Source: Advenella kashmirensis W13003 (GTDB taxonomy: Bacteria > Pseudomonadota > Gammaproteobacteria > Burkholderiales > Burkholderiaceae_B). Taken from it: a stretch of DNA of 64,000 nucleotides. The translations under genes and the position numbers were made by a program. The notes beneath the pieces are model-generated. The model had not been told where the DNA came from. It was given only the letters and a program-made list of their open reading frames with translations, and searched no databases. Shown one piece after another: positions 36,475-45,904 of the stretch (within the stretch, counting starts at the first letter, position 1; each line of letters begins with the position of its first letter). The stretch spans positions 186,001 to 250,000 of the forward strand of contig NZ_KI650980.1 of the NCBI RefSeq assembly GCF_000506985.1, read 5' to 3'.

Positions 36475-38325
36475 ATGAAAAAATGGCCTGTACTGGTATT
36501 TATCCTCTTGCTGGCGGTAGTGCCGCTGATACCTGGCGTTCCCGAATTCTGGATCAATCAGCTTAACGCCATCGGGATTGCCAGCCTGGTGGTAATCGGT
36601 CTGGTGGTGCTGACCGGCGTCGGCGGCCTGACTTCGTTCGGTCAGGCGACGTTTGTCGGTGTGGGGGCATACGCGAGTGCGTGGCTCACCACTGTTCATG
36701 CGCAGTCGCCCTGGCTGGGCCTGATCCTGGGTATTGTGCTGACGTTGCTGCTGGCCTTTATCCTGGCGCAGATCACCTTGCGTCTGTCGGGGCACTATCT
36801 GTCGCTGGCCACGATCGCTGTGTGCCTGATCTTCTATTATCTGTACGGCAATATGCCATTTCTGGGCAGGCACGACGGAATCCCTGGCATCCCCCCGATT
36901 TCATTTTTCGGCTACCCGTTGCTGCAGGCGCAAAGCATCTACTATTTGATCTGGTTTGTGGTCTTGCTCGCGGCCTGGACAGGCATCAACCTGCTGAACT
37001 CGCGCAGCGGCCGCGCCATTCGTTCATTGAAAAATGGCGAAAAAATGGCCCAGTCTTTCGGCGTGCATACCTTCCATTACAAAGTGATTGCGTTTATCTA
37101 TGCTGCGGTATTGGCTGGCCTGGCCGGGTGGCTCTACGCGCACGAACAGCGTGCAGTCAGCCCCAGTACCTTTGGCATCAATTACGGGATTGAATACCTG
37201 TTTATGATGGTGGTGGGTAGTGTGGCGTCGGTATGGGGCGGGATTTTCGGCGCCGCCGTTATTCTGACGCTCAAAGACCAGATTCAGGACATTGCGCCAC
37301 GCCTGTTCGACACTTCTACCAATTTTGAGTTGATCGTATTCGGCGTACTGGTGGTGCTCGTACTGCACCATGCCCGTGACGGTTTATGGCCGATCGTCAC
37401 CGGTTTTTTTTCCAGTCTGTTTCGCAAGGGCGGAACGCGGGTGACAGCGGCGTCATCGTGGTGGAGCGAAGCGCCTTTGCTGGATAAAAAAGAGAAACCT
37501 CAAAAAGACAGCACGCTGTTGCAGGTCAAGACCATACGCAAGCAGTTCGGTGGCCTTGTCGCGGTCAATGATATTGATTTTTCCGTCAACGCCGGCCAGA
37601 TCGTCGGCCTGATCGGCCCCAATGGTGCGGGTAAAAGCACGACCTTCAATCTGATTACCGGTGTCCTGCCGCTGACTTCCGGTTCTATCGTGTTCCGCGG
37701 CAAACCGCTGGCCTCTGCCACGGCCGAAGAAATTGCACGCTTGGGTGTTGCCCGAAGCTTTCAGCATACCCAATTGTTGCCACAGATGAGTGTGCTGGAA
37801 AATGTGGCGCTGGGTGCGCATCTGCGCCGCTCCGCCGGCGCGCTGCGCAGCCTTTTGCGATTGGACCGGCAGGATGAAGCAGCGTTGCTGCGCGAAGCGG
37901 CGATACAGCTGGAGCGGGTTGGACTGGCCGAGTCGATGCATGAACTGGCGGGCAATCTGTCGCTGGGTAAACAGCGCATTGTCGAAGTGGCGCGTGCGCT
38001 GGCGCTGGATCCTTCTTTGCTGTTGCTGGATGAACCGGCAGCGGGCCTGCGCTATCTGGAAAAGCAGGAGCTGGCTGAGGTACTGTCTGCCCTGCGCGAT
38101 GAAGGCATGAGCATTCTGCTGGTGGAGCACGACATGGATTTCGTGATGAAGCTGACCAATCATCTGGTGGTCATGGACTTCGGCACAAAAATTGCAGAAG
38201 GCTCCCCGGCGCAGATTCAACAGAACGAAAAAGTACTACAGGCTTATCTGGGTGGACTGGACGATGAGGTGGTTGTCGATGAACCGCCTGTGGGCAATGT
38301 AGGTAATAATGAGGTGCATGCATGA
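36475..38325 (+). CDS. livMG: Fused ABC transporter permease (LivM) and ATPase (LivG)
   Basis: A 616-residue protein joining two components that E. coli makes separately. Residues 1-310 are a LivM permease (IGIASLVVIGLVVLTGVGGL, then SFGQATFVGVGAYASAW). A charged linker of about 30 residues follows. Residues about 343-600 are a LivG ATPase with Walker A GPNGAGKST (about 381), signature LSLGKQRIVEVARAL (about 496) and Walker B LLLDEPAAGL (about 518). It overlaps livF by 4 bases. Such fusions occur in Burkholderiales by recollection. Confidence 0.92.
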   Translation: MKKWPVLVFILLLAVVPLIPGVPEFWINQLNAIGIASLVVIGLVVLTGVGGLTSFGQATFVGVGAYASAWLTTVHAQSPWLGLILGIVLTLLLAFILAQITLRLSGHYLSLATIAVCLIFYYLYGNMPFLGRHDGIPGIPPISFFGYPLLQAQSIYYLIWFVVLLAAWTGINLLNSRSGRAIRSLKNGEKMAQSFGVHTFHYKVIAFIYAAVLAGLAGWLYAHEQRAVSPSTFGINYGIEYLFMMVVGSVASVWGGIFGAAVILTLKDQIQDIAPRLFDTSTNFELIVFGVLVVLVLHHARDGLWPIVTGFFSSLFRKGGTRVTAASSWWSEAPLLDKKEKPQKDSTLLQVKTIRKQFGGLVAVNDIDFSVNAGQIVGLIGPNGAGKSTTFNLITGVLPLTSGSIVFRGKPLASATAEEIARLGVARSFQHTQLLPQMSVLENVALGAHLRRSAGALRSLLRLDRQDEAALLREAAIQLERVGLAESMHELAGNLSLGKQRIVEVARALALDPSLLLLDEPAAGLRYLEKQELAEVLSALRDEGMSILLVEHDMDFVMKLTNHLVVMDFGTKIAEGSPAQIQQNEKVLQAYLGGLDDEVVVDEPPVGNVGNNEVHA

Positions 38326-39092
38326 GCAGACTGCTTGAAGCACATGATATCAGCGCGCAATATGGCAAAGTGCGCGCCGTGAACAATGTGAGCCTGCATA
38401 TGGATCAGGGGCAGGTGATCACGGTGATCGGGGCCAATGGCGCCGGCAAGTCTACCTTGCTCAATACGCTGATGGGCGCGCTGCCCGTGTCCGGACGCGC
38501 CCAGGGGCGCATCATCTATCGCGGGCAGGATATCTCGCGCATGCCCGTTGAAGAGCGGGTAGCAGAAGGGTTATGCCTGGTGCCCGAGAAACGCGAGCTC
38601 TTTACCAGTATGTCGGTACAGGACAATCTGTTGCTTGGCGGCTTTCGCCAGTATCATCGGCGTGTGGCCGGCTGGCGCGATACATTGGACCAGGTTTATC
38701 AATTGTTTCCCCGCTTGCTTGAGCGGCGTGATCAGCGTGCCGGTACGCTGTCGGGTGGCGAAAGGCAGATGCTTGCCGTGGGCCGGGCCATGATGTCAAA
38801 GCCTACGTTGCTGATGCTGGATGAACCCAGCCTGGGGCTGGCGCCACGTGTGGTACAGGAAGTCTTCCGCACCATTCTGCGTCTGCGGGAAACCGGAGTG
38901 TCGATTTTACTGGTGGAGCAGAACGCCCGCGCCGCGTTGCAGGCGGCAGATTACGGTTATGTGCTGGAGATGGGAGAGGTGGCCATGGCAGGCGAATCCG
39001 AGCGCCTGCGCGCCGATCCTGGTGTGGCACAGAGTTATCTGGGATTTGGGAATGCAAGTGCCGGGCAGGTGGAGCAGGCCGTAGAAAAGTAA
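38322..39092 (+). CDS. livF: ABC transporter ATPase, LivF family
   Basis: A 256-residue ATPase that pairs with LivG. Walker A GANGAGKST is at about 37-45, the Q-loop region has LCLVPEKRELFTSM, the signature is LSGGERQMLAVGRAM, Walker B is LLMLDEPSLGLAP, and the H-loop position lies in LLVEQNARAAL. The LivF-type second glutamine-rich signature fits. It starts within the last codons of livMG (ATGA overlap), so synthesis of the two ATPases is coupled. Confidence 0.94.
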   Translation: MSRLLEAHDISAQYGKVRAVNNVSLHMDQGQVITVIGANGAGKSTLLNTLMGALPVSGRAQGRIIYRGQDISRMPVEERVAEGLCLVPEKRELFTSMSVQDNLLLGGFRQYHRRVAGWRDTLDQVYQLFPRLLERRDQRAGTLSGGERQMLAVGRAMMSKPTLLMLDEPSLGLAPRVVQEVFRTILRLRETGVSILLVEQNARAALQAADYGYVLEMGEVAMAGESERLRADPGVAQSYLGFGNASAGQVEQAVEK

Positions 39093-39196
39093 ATTTTTTA
39101 AAGACCCGCCACAAAACCGGTGATAAATTTTTTCATATTTTTTTCGGTTTATCTGCCTTGAAAATCGGGGTCGGCGCTGATGACTTTTGCAATACT

Positions 39197-39943
39197 TCAA
39201 TGCTTATCTTTGCCTGTCGTCTTTTTTGCTGAGGTCCGTGCAGCCGGCGTTTTTTTGACCACCTTTCGCACAGACGCAGCCTTTTTTGCGGGTCGTTTTT
39301 TCGGCGGGGTGCCCAGGTTTTTTTCCTTGAACTCACACAAATCTTCAATACCGCACTGCAGGCATTTGGGTGCACGTGCTACGCAAATATAGCGACCGTG
39401 CAGGATCAGCCAGTGGTGCGCATCCAGTAGGTATTCCTTGGGAACGAATCGCATCAGTTTGTCTTCGACTTCGCTCACGTTCTTGCCCGGCGCCAGGCCG
39501 GTGCGGTTGGATACGCGGAAGATATGCGTGTCAACAGCCATGGCAGGCTGGCCAAAGGCGGTGTTGAGTACCACGTTGGCGGTTTTGCGTCCGACACCCG
39601 GCAGCGCTTCCAGCGCTTCACGGGTGTCGGGCACGGCACCGTTGTATTGCTCCTGCAGAATGGCACAGGTGGCCAGCGCGTTTTTGGCCTTGGTCTTGTA
39701 CAGGCCAATGGTGCGCACTTTTTCTGTGAACGTATCCAGGCCCATATCCAGTATGTCCTGGGGCGTCTTACAGGTATCAAAAATATGGCGTGTCGCCAGG
39801 TTGACGGATTTGTCCGTCGCCTGAGCCGAAAGCAGTACGGCAATCAGCAGCTGAAATGTGTTCTCGTATTCCAGCTCGGTTGTCGGATTGGTGTTGGCGG
39901 CGGCCAATCGCTCGAAGATCTGGCGGCGTTTTTCTGCGTTCAT
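39197..39943 (-). CDS. nth: Endonuclease III with lysine-rich C-terminal tail
   Basis: A 248-residue bifunctional DNA glycosylase/AP lyase for oxidised pyrimidines. Catalytic K120 and D138 occupy the same numbers as in E. coli Nth (LPGVGRKTANVV and AVDTH). The [4Fe-4S] motif C-x6-C-x2-C-x5-C ends at C203. E. coli Nth ends near residue 211; here residues 204-248 form an extension with 13 Lys and 3 Arg. rsxB lies immediately upstream with 5 bases between. Confidence 0.95.
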   Translation of the reverse strand: MNAEKRRQIFERLAAANTNPTTELEYENTFQLLIAVLLSAQATDKSVNLATRHIFDTCKTPQDILDMGLDTFTEKVRTIGLYKTKAKNALATCAILQEQYNGAVPDTREALEALPGVGRKTANVVLNTAFGQPAMAVDTHIFRVSNRTGLAPGKNVSEVEDKLMRFVPKEYLLDAHHWLILHGRYICVARAPKCLQCGIEDLCEFKEKNLGTPPKKRPAKKAASVRKVVKKTPAARTSAKKTTGKDKH

Positions 39944-39948
39944 GTCGG

Positions 39949-40653
39949 TCAGTCCTGGGGGCTGTTTTTTTGTCGGCGCGCTCGGGCGCGTTCAAGTGCC
40001 TGTGCGATGGCGGCTTTTTTAGCGTCGTCGGCCGAGGCGGCGCCAGGCGGCGTCGCAGCGGCGCTCCCTGCAGATATTGGCATTGTTGTGGGGGCAGCGT
40101 CGGCGGGTTCATTGGCCTTCGCTGCCTTCACGCTTGCCAGACGCAGGCGTTCTTCTTTTTCCAGTGCCTGCCGCTGCAAGCGTTGTGCGCGTTGTTCGTG
40201 GCGTGTGCGCGCGGCATCGGCATCCGCTTGCGTCCATTCCCGACCCGCGTCGACCATCGTTATGCAGTCCACGGGACAGGGGGCAATACACAGGTCACAG
40301 CCGGAGCATAGGTCTGGAATCACGGTGTGCATGAATTTATTGGCGCCCAGGATGGCATCGACCGGACAGGCGCGAATACACAGCGTGCAACCGATGCAGT
40401 GCGCTTCGTCGATGACGGCCAGCAACAGCGGGCCGGGCTGGCCACAGGATTCATCCAGCGGCAGCACGGGGGTGTCGAGTACTGCGGCCAGCTTTGCAAC
40501 ACCGGCATCGCCGCCCGGGGGGCAGCGGTTGATGAGCGTCTCGCCGGCCGCAAGGGCGCGCGCGTAGGGGCGGCAGCCTTCAAAGCCGCATTGGGTGCAT
40601 TGTGTTTGGGGTAGGACCGCATCAATGCGGTCAATCAGCTGGGCGTGGTTCAT
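39949..40653 (-). CDS. rsxB: Cytoplasmic RsxB/RnfB-like ferredoxin
   Basis: A 234-residue iron-sulfur protein. It has the RnfB N-terminal cluster motif [16 protein letters not shown], then two 4Fe-4S motifs [16 protein letters not shown] and [16 protein letters not shown], then a charged Ala/Arg-rich tail. ATG 40653 gives [14 protein letters not shown] at the start; the membrane helix found at the N terminus of classical RnfB is absent. No other rnf/rsx gene is nearby. It is followed directly by nth, the gene that also closes the rsx operon of E. coli. The electron partner is unknown. Confidence 0.9.
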   Translation of the reverse strand: MNHAQLIDRIDAVLPQTQCTQCGFEGCRPYARALAAGETLINRCPPGGDAGVAKLAAVLDTPVLPLDESCGQPGPLLLAVIDEAHCIGCTLCIRACPVDAILGANKFMHTVIPDLCSGCDLCIAPCPVDCITMVDAGREWTQADADAARTRHEQRAQRLQRQALEKEERLRLASVKAAKANEPADAAPTTMPISAGSAAATPPGAASADDAKKAAIAQALERARARRQKNSPQD

Positions 40654-40663
40654 AGGGGGCAAT

Positions 40664-40695
40664 AAAAAAGGACGCAGCCTGGCTGCGTCCCTCTC
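40664..40695. terminator. Hairpin between phaZ and rsxB
   Basis: GGACGCAGCC and GGCTGCGTCC form a near-perfect stem with a 1-base centre at 40671-40691, preceded by AATAAAAAA on the plus strand. Read on the minus strand it stops phaZ transcription (TTTTTT follows). It lies 10-60 bases beyond the phaZ stop and just upstream of rsxB. Confidence 0.7.
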
Positions 40696-40726
40696 ATTGT
40701 ACCGAAAATGGCAGCGCCAGTTGCTT

Positions 40727-41995
40727 TCAGGCGGCTGCAGCGCGCTGACTGTTGTACTTTTCTTCGGTTTCTTCGATAAAGGCCTGTACGACGGGGAAGA
40801 TTTGTTTCCTCCATTTGGAACCCGAGAAAATTCCGTAATGGCCACAGCCTTTGGCCAGAAAATGCTTTCTGTCTTCTTTTTTCAGGCCGGAACACAGTTT
40901 TTGCGCTGCTTCGGTCTGGCCGTAACCCGTGATATCGTCGTTTTCACCTTCGATCGTCAGCAGGCGGCTGTTGTGAATATCCTGGGGCTTGACCAGCTCG
41001 TCGCGTACTTTCCATTCGCCTTTGGGCAGCAGATGATCCTGGAACACCACGCGAATGGTATCCAGATAGTATTCGGCGGGAAGATCCAGCACGGCGTTGT
41101 ACTCGTCGTAGAAGCGACGATGATGGTCAGCTTCGGACAATTGGTCGGACATCAGGTTCATATAGAAGTCGTAATGCGCTTCCATATGTTTGTCCGGATT
41201 CATGGCGACAAAACCGGCATGTTGCAGAAAGCCCGGATAGACCTTGCGTCCGGCACCGGGATAGCGACCCGGCACCACATGAATCAGCTTGTTCTCGAAC
41301 CAGGAAAACGGATTGTTATCGGCCAGACTGTTGACCTGGGTGGGAGACAGCCGTGTATCGATGGGGCCGCCCATCATGATCATGGAGCGGGGCATGATGT
41401 CGTTTTCGCCGGCCGAAGCCATGAGCGAGACGGCGGCCAGTACCGGTACGGTCGGCTGACAGACGGACATAACGTGCATGTCGGGCCCTACAACACGAAT
41501 GAATTCGCGCACGTAATCAACGTAGTCGTCCAGGTGAAAGGGACCCTTGCTGAGCGGCACCATGCGTGCATCAATCCAGTCTGTTACATAGACATCAAAA
41601 CGGGTCAGCATGGTTTTGACGGTATCGCGCAGCAGCGTGGCGTGGTGACCCGACAGTGGCGCCACGATCAGAACTTTGGGATCCCCCTGCGGGATGCAGC
41701 TGTGCTCGCGCTCGAAATGAATCAGATTGCAAAAGGGCCTGGCCAGGGTCGTGGTCATGGTAATGGCGCTTTTTTTGCCATTCACGGTGACCGAATCAAT
41801 ATTCCATTCGGGTTTCTCGTAATCCTTGCCCAAGCGGTGGAACAGCTCAAAGCCGGCTGCAATGTTTTTTGACAAGGGCAGGTAGGTATAGGGGCTGAAG
41901 GGATTGGTGAAGAGATTGGAGCCGATTTGAGTGAACGATGCCATCGGCGACAGAATGCTACGGGTGAGCTCATGAAGCTGGTAAAGCATAATCAT
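40727..41995 (-). CDS. phaZ: Intracellular poly(3-hydroxybutyrate) depolymerase
   Basis: A 422-residue alpha/beta hydrolase of the short-chain-length PHA depolymerase family like Ralstonia PhaZa1. The nucleophile is a cysteine rather than a serine: C179 in [31 protein letters not shown] and the catalytic histidine region [14 protein letters not shown] are conserved features. It mobilises stored PHB granules. The start at 41995 (MIMLYQL) or 41989 (MLYQL) cannot be separated. It is a single-gene unit closed by a hairpin. Confidence 0.92.
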   Translation of the reverse strand: MIMLYQLHELTRSILSPMASFTQIGSNLFTNPFSPYTYLPLSKNIAAGFELFHRLGKDYEKPEWNIDSVTVNGKKSAITMTTTLARPFCNLIHFEREHSCIPQGDPKVLIVAPLSGHHATLLRDTVKTMLTRFDVYVTDWIDARMVPLSKGPFHLDDYVDYVREFIRVVGPDMHVMSVCQPTVPVLAAVSLMASAGENDIMPRSMIMMGGPIDTRLSPTQVNSLADNNPFSWFENKLIHVVPGRYPGAGRKVYPGFLQHAGFVAMNPDKHMEAHYDFYMNLMSDQLSEADHHRRFYDEYNAVLDLPAEYYLDTIRVVFQDHLLPKGEWKVRDELVKPQDIHNSRLLTIEGENDDITGYGQTEAAQKLCSGLKKEDRKHFLAKGCGHYGIFSGSKWRKQIFPVVQAFIEETEEKYNSQRAAAA

Positions 41996-42246
41996 AGTGG
42001 GTCCGTATCCGACGAGGGTCGGCGTTTTAATGTGAAAATTCTAACATTGCCCTGGTTCATTCATATGAATGCATCGCAACGTTCCGTTAAGAATCGTGAA
42101 ATAAGGCGCAAAGTGTTGTTGCGATGCAATATATTGACGATGGTCGACTAATACTAGCAACAAATCTGACAAAATTCCATGCGGTTATGTACTGAGTTGC
42201 CTGTTTTTCGGTTTAGACGGCAGGCCACGCTGTCTGCCGGCGCGGT
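41996..42246. other. Intergenic region phaZ / fpr
   Basis: 251 bases with no gene. It should hold the phaZ promoter. Near fpr there are overlapping inverted repeats (GGCAG/CTGCC at about 42222-42240) that could end fpr transcription but lack a T-run. Confidence 0.35.
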
Positions 42247-43026
42247 TTACCAGTAGTTTTCGACGGCGAGAGAGCCGGGGATGCCACGGCGGCCGGGCGC
42301 AAACCCCTTGTCGGTCAGAAGCTTGCGGGCATCCGTGACCATGGCCGGGTTGCCGCAGAGCATGACGCGGGCCACGGCCGGGTCCAGTGTTGCGTTGGCC
42401 AGGCTTTCCAGTTCACCGGTTTCAATGAGCGTGGTAATGCGCGCCTGCGGGGCGCCTGGCAGCTTTTCGCGTGAAGTGGCCGGCAGGTAGGTGAACTGGC
42501 CTTCATGACGGGCATGCGTGCGGGCAAAGCGCGCGATATCGTCCTGGTAGGTCAATTCGTTTGCCTCGCGCACGCCATGCACCAGAATGATTTTCTCAAA
42601 TTGCTGCCAGGTATTGGGATCGTCCAGCATGGGCAAATAGGCCGACAGGCCGGTGCCGGTCGCCAGCATCCACAACTGGCCGCCCTGGGGGAAACGCTCA
42701 GGCGTCATAAAGCCGAATGCGGTTTTGTCGATATAGATGGCATCGCCGATCTGCAGGTCGCGCAGACGTGGGCTGAACAGACCATCGGGCACGACGATCG
42801 AATAGAATGCCAATTCGTTCGCATGGGGCGGCGTCACCATGGAATAGGCGCGCCAGAGGTCGGGCGCTGCATTGATCTGGGGGTTTTCCGGCAGGCCCAG
42901 GCGGGCGAACTGACCAGGCACGAACTGAAAGGCCGGATCTCGGGTGGTTGTAATGGAAAACAGTTTTCCAGGTATCCACTCGGTGCGGGCGGTGATGGTC
43001 TGTCGGGTATATTTTTCCTGTGTCAT
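42247..43026 (-). CDS. fpr: Ferredoxin--NADP reductase
   Basis: A 259-residue flavoenzyme moving electrons between NADPH and ferredoxin/flavodoxin. The FAD motif RAYSMVTPPHANELAFYSI, the NADP motif LWMLATGTGLSAYLPML and the CGNPAMV segment are present, and the protein ends in VENYW as in bacterial subclass I Fpr. ATG 43026 (TQEKYTRQTI) was chosen over an upstream frame extension. It follows fdxA by 20 bases on the same strand, which suggests FdxA may be its partner. Confidence 0.93.
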   Translation of the reverse strand: MTQEKYTRQTITARTEWIPGKLFSITTTRDPAFQFVPGQFARLGLPENPQINAAPDLWRAYSMVTPPHANELAFYSIVVPDGLFSPRLRDLQIGDAIYIDKTAFGFMTPERFPQGGQLWMLATGTGLSAYLPMLDDPNTWQQFEKIILVHGVREANELTYQDDIARFARTHARHEGQFTYLPATSREKLPGAPQARITTLIETGELESLANATLDPAVARVMLCGNPAMVTDARKLLTDKGFAPGRRGIPGSLAVENYW

Positions 43027-43046
43027 ACAGCGGGTTTGGGCCTTGG

Positions 43047-43370
43047 TCAGCGTTCCAGAAATTGCAGTTTGTCTTCTTTCCCGTTCCACTCATCGGCGTC
43101 GGGCAGCGGTTTGACAGAGCGGCTGATGGTGGTAAATTCAGCGCTGAGCTCCGCATTGATCGCGATGAACTTCATCTGGTCCTGAGGCACATCTTCTTCG
43201 GCGAAGATGGCGTTGGCCGGACATTCGGGAATACAGACGGCGCAGTCGATGCACTCGTCCGGATCGATAATCAGAAAATTGGGGCCTTCCTTGAAGCAAT
43301 CCACCGGACAGACATCGACACAATCGGTGTACTTACATTTGATGCAGTTTTCGGTCACGACGTGAGTCAT
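43047..43370 (-). CDS. fdxA: Seven-iron ferredoxin FdxA
   Basis: A 107-residue [3Fe-4S][4Fe-4S] ferredoxin. The N-terminal motif supplies C9, C17 (and C12) with C21, and the second motif is [12 protein letters not shown]. The tail ending in KLQFLER is typical of the FdxA family. ATG 43370 was chosen because GGAG lies 5 bases upstream; an in-frame GTG two codons earlier is less likely. fpr follows on the same strand. Confidence 0.95.
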   Translation of the reverse strand: MTHVVTENCIKCKYTDCVDVCPVDCFKEGPNFLIIDPDECIDCAVCIPECPANAIFAEEDVPQDQMKFIAINAELSAEFTTISRSVKPLPDADEWNGKEDKLQFLER

Positions 43371-43402
43371 TACCACTCCAGATAAAATTATTTATTTGTC
43401 AA

Positions 43403-43420
43403 ATTAGGATTTTACCTAAT
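43403..43420. promoter_or_regulatory. Palindrome between fdxA and pncB, candidate operator
   Basis: ATTAGG-attTTA-CCTAAT with perfect six-base arms, in the 116-base divergent gap. It is 33 bases from the fdxA start and 67 bases from pncB, inside the expected promoter zone of either. On the minus strand TTGACA follows it closely. The regulator is unknown. Confidence 0.4.
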
Positions 43421-43486
43421 CTTTCAGCCAAGATGCTCAAAACCCTATGGCTGTGATATGGTTATAAAAACACCCTTGACGTTATC

Positions 43487-44662
43487 ATGATCATCCAATC
43501 TCTCCTAGACACCGACCTGTACAAGTTCAGCATGATGCAGGTGGTACTGCATCATTTTCCGGGCGCACAGGTCGAATATCGCTTCAAATGCCGCTCCAAA
43601 GGCATTGACCTGCAGCCTTATATTGAAGAAATCCGCAGGGAAATCCACGATTTGTGCCAGCTTCGGTTCACCGAGGGAGAACTGGATTATTTGCGCAATC
43701 TGCGTTTTATCAAGGGCGATTTTATCGAATTTCTGGGCCTCTTTCATTTGCCGGAAAAGTGCATTTCGGTCGCGCCGGGTGCGGAACCGGGCGAAATTTC
43801 CATTGAAGTCAAAGGGTCATGGCTGCATACGATTCTGTTTGAAATCCCCGTGCTGGCGATCGTCAATGAGGTGTATTTCCGCAACAAGGCGCCCGATCTG
43901 GATTACGAAGAAGGGCGGCGGCGTCTTGAAGAGAAAATCCGCCTGATTACCGATGCGCCGGATATGGATAACTTCAAGGTTGCCGAATATGGTACCCGTC
44001 GTCGTTTTTCCGGCGAATGGCATCACGAAGTGGTGCAAACGCTTCAAAAACAGATGGGGGCCAGTTTTGCCGGCACCAGCAATGTCCTGATGGCCCGCCA
44101 ATATGGCGTCACTCCGCTGGGGACCATGGGTCATGAGTATTTGCAGGCCTGCCAGGCTTTGGGGCCGCGCCTGCGCGACTCTCAGGTGTTTGCGCTGGAA
44201 AAATGGGCCAACGAATATCGCGGCGACCTTGGTATTGCACTGTCTGATGTCTACGGCACCAACGCGTTTTTACGCGATTTCGACATGTATTTCTGCAAAC
44301 TGTTCGATGGTGCCCGCCACGATTCGGGCGATCCGTTTGAATGGGGCGAGCGCCTGCTGGCCCATTATCGTAATAACCGGGTAGATCCATCCACCAAAAC
44401 GCTGGTGTTTTCCGATGGTCTGAGTTTTCCGGTGGCCATGGATATTCACCGTCGCTTCAATGGGCGCTGCAAGGTCTCATTCGGCATCGGCACCAATCTG
44501 ACCAACGATCTGGGTGTCAAACCGCTGCAGATTGTCATGAAGATGGTCCGCTGCAATGGGCAGCCGGTGGCCAAAGTGTCGGACGAGCCCGAAAAGACCA
44601 TGTGCGACGATCCGGCCTATCTGAGCTATTTGCGTCACGTCTTTGACCTGCCTGCCGCCTGA
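43487..44662 (+). CDS. pncB: Nicotinate phosphoribosyltransferase
   Basis: A 391-residue enzyme converting nicotinate and PRPP to nicotinate mononucleotide in NAD salvage. The start [25 protein letters not shown], the segment [20 protein letters not shown], the active-site histidine region GTMGHEYLQ and [15 protein letters not shown] match PncB closely. It is a single gene on the plus strand, divergent from fdxA. Confidence 0.96.
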   Translation: MIIQSLLDTDLYKFSMMQVVLHHFPGAQVEYRFKCRSKGIDLQPYIEEIRREIHDLCQLRFTEGELDYLRNLRFIKGDFIEFLGLFHLPEKCISVAPGAEPGEISIEVKGSWLHTILFEIPVLAIVNEVYFRNKAPDLDYEEGRRRLEEKIRLITDAPDMDNFKVAEYGTRRRFSGEWHHEVVQTLQKQMGASFAGTSNVLMARQYGVTPLGTMGHEYLQACQALGPRLRDSQVFALEKWANEYRGDLGIALSDVYGTNAFLRDFDMYFCKLFDGARHDSGDPFEWGERLLAHYRNNRVDPSTKTLVFSDGLSFPVAMDIHRRFNGRCKVSFGIGTNLTNDLGVKPLQIVMKMVRCNGQPVAKVSDEPEKTMCDDPAYLSYLRHVFDLPAA

Positions 44663-44747
44663 GAAAAAATCATTTGCCGTTTGCGCCCGGCGTTTGCCGA
44701 GTGTGTGATAATGCACGCTTTTGACAATGTTCACACAGGAGTCAGTG

Positions 44748-45098
44748 ATGAGTGATATCAAGCGTACCAACGTAGGCAGCCGCCTGTCCGATATGGCCGT
44801 ATTCAACGGTGTTGTTTATCTTGCGGGTCAGGTGCCCGACGATGCCACGCTCGATATGCAGGGGCAGACCCGGCAGGTGCTGGGAATGATCGATACCCTG
44901 CTCAAGGAAGCCGGCACCAGCAAGGAACGTTTGCTGATGGTCCAGATATTCGTGGCAAATATGAAAGAATTCGACCAAATGAACAAGGCATGGGACGAAT
45001 GGGTGTCAAAAGAAAACGCACCGCCGCGCGCAACCATCGAAGCGCGCCTGGCCAACCCCGACTATAAAGTGGAGATCGTGGCCACGGCGGCGCTGTAA
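44748..45098 (+). CDS. RidA/YjgF family protein
   Basis: A 116-residue member of the Rid family of enamine/imine deaminases. VYLAGQVPDD, QTRQVLGMIDTLLKEAG and PPRATIEARLANPDYKVEI match the family; the arginine of PPRATIEA is the usual carboxylate-binding residue. ATG 44748 was chosen because AGGAG lies 7 bases upstream. The subfamily (RidA proper or Rid2-7) is not certain. Confidence 0.88.
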   Translation: MSDIKRTNVGSRLSDMAVFNGVVYLAGQVPDDATLDMQGQTRQVLGMIDTLLKEAGTSKERLLMVQIFVANMKEFDQMNKAWDEWVSKENAPPRATIEARLANPDYKVEIVATAAL

Positions 45099-45124
45099 AG
45101 GGTCGGTTGTCCCTGTTTTTGAGA

Positions 45125-45153
45125 GAGCGACGCTGCCTGAAGGCAATGCGCTC
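45125..45153. other. Stem-loop between ridA-like and flavodoxin-like genes
   Basis: GAGCG...CGCTC closed around TGCCT-ga-AGGCA. It lies 27 bases after the plus-strand stop in a convergent gap. Without a T-run it is at best a weak terminator. The rest of the 176-base gap shows nothing else. Confidence 0.35.
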
Positions 45154-45274
45154 GCACAGACCAGACAGGGCGTGCCCGACTGGATGGGCTTAACAGTACA
45201 GGCTTGACACGGCAGACCTGACAGGGCGGGCAGGGGGCGACGTGATCGTCTGGCGTATGAAGCAACAACGTTGA

Positions 45275-45784
45275 TCACAGCAGGGCAAAGAGTGTCGCGC
45301 CGATTTCTTCAGCCTGTCGGCGTTGTTCATTCGAAAGCGTTTTGGGCGCCAGAATGGCCGCTTCGGTATCGCTTTGCATATTCAGGATCAGGCCCGGCAC
45401 ACGTTCATTCAGTCGCCAGCCCTGGCAAATGCGCCGAACCTGGGTCAGCGCACCCTGGCCATCGCTGCCCGCCGTAATAATCACACTGAACAAACGGCCT
45501 TCGATACGATGCAGCAAGGGGTAGTAAAGCCTGTCGAAACACTCCTTCATTTCACCGGCCAGCGAGGCCAGATTTTCGGGCGCGCAAAACAAATAGGCCT
45601 GGGCGTCAAGCATATCCTGGGCAGTGACATCGGCGGCGCGTTTCAACCGTATCGTGTGCGTGTCATTGAGTTCGGCGCGAATGGCCATCGCCGCATCACA
45701 GGCGCATTGCGCTGCCTGCTCGGCTGCACCCGTGCGAGAGTGCCACACAATCAGCAACGAAGCAGACGCAATTTCAGTTGGCAT
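45275..45784 (-). CDS. Flavodoxin-fold / NAD(P)H-dependent oxidoreductase-like protein
   Basis: A 169-residue flavodoxin-like protein. The N-terminal LLIVWHSRTGAAEQAAQCACDAA has the phosphate-binding loop form of flavodoxins (SRTG), and AYLFCAPENLASLAGEMKECFDRLYY corresponds to the second FMN-contact region. VIITAGSDGQGAL follows. It probably binds FMN; the redox partner is unknown. It is divergent from relA. Confidence 0.72.
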   Translation of the reverse strand: MPTEIASASLLIVWHSRTGAAEQAAQCACDAAMAIRAELNDTHTIRLKRAADVTAQDMLDAQAYLFCAPENLASLAGEMKECFDRLYYPLLHRIEGRLFSVIITAGSDGQGALTQVRRICQGWRLNERVPGLILNMQSDTEAAILAPKTLSNEQRRQAEEIGATLFALL

Positions 45785-45904
45785 AAAATAAATAAGTCAG
45801 CGTGTTGGATTATATTGTCTACTGGATAAACAAATGACGCAAGTCTGCTCTTTTGGACCGGGGAGCGTTAAAATACGGCATTATCCGACTTACCTGCCGC
45901 ACTC

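Noticed and set aside
40595-41872. 425-codon frame antisense to phaZ
   Set aside because: phaZ is clear by its cysteine nucleophile and family blocks. The antisense frame has no motif.
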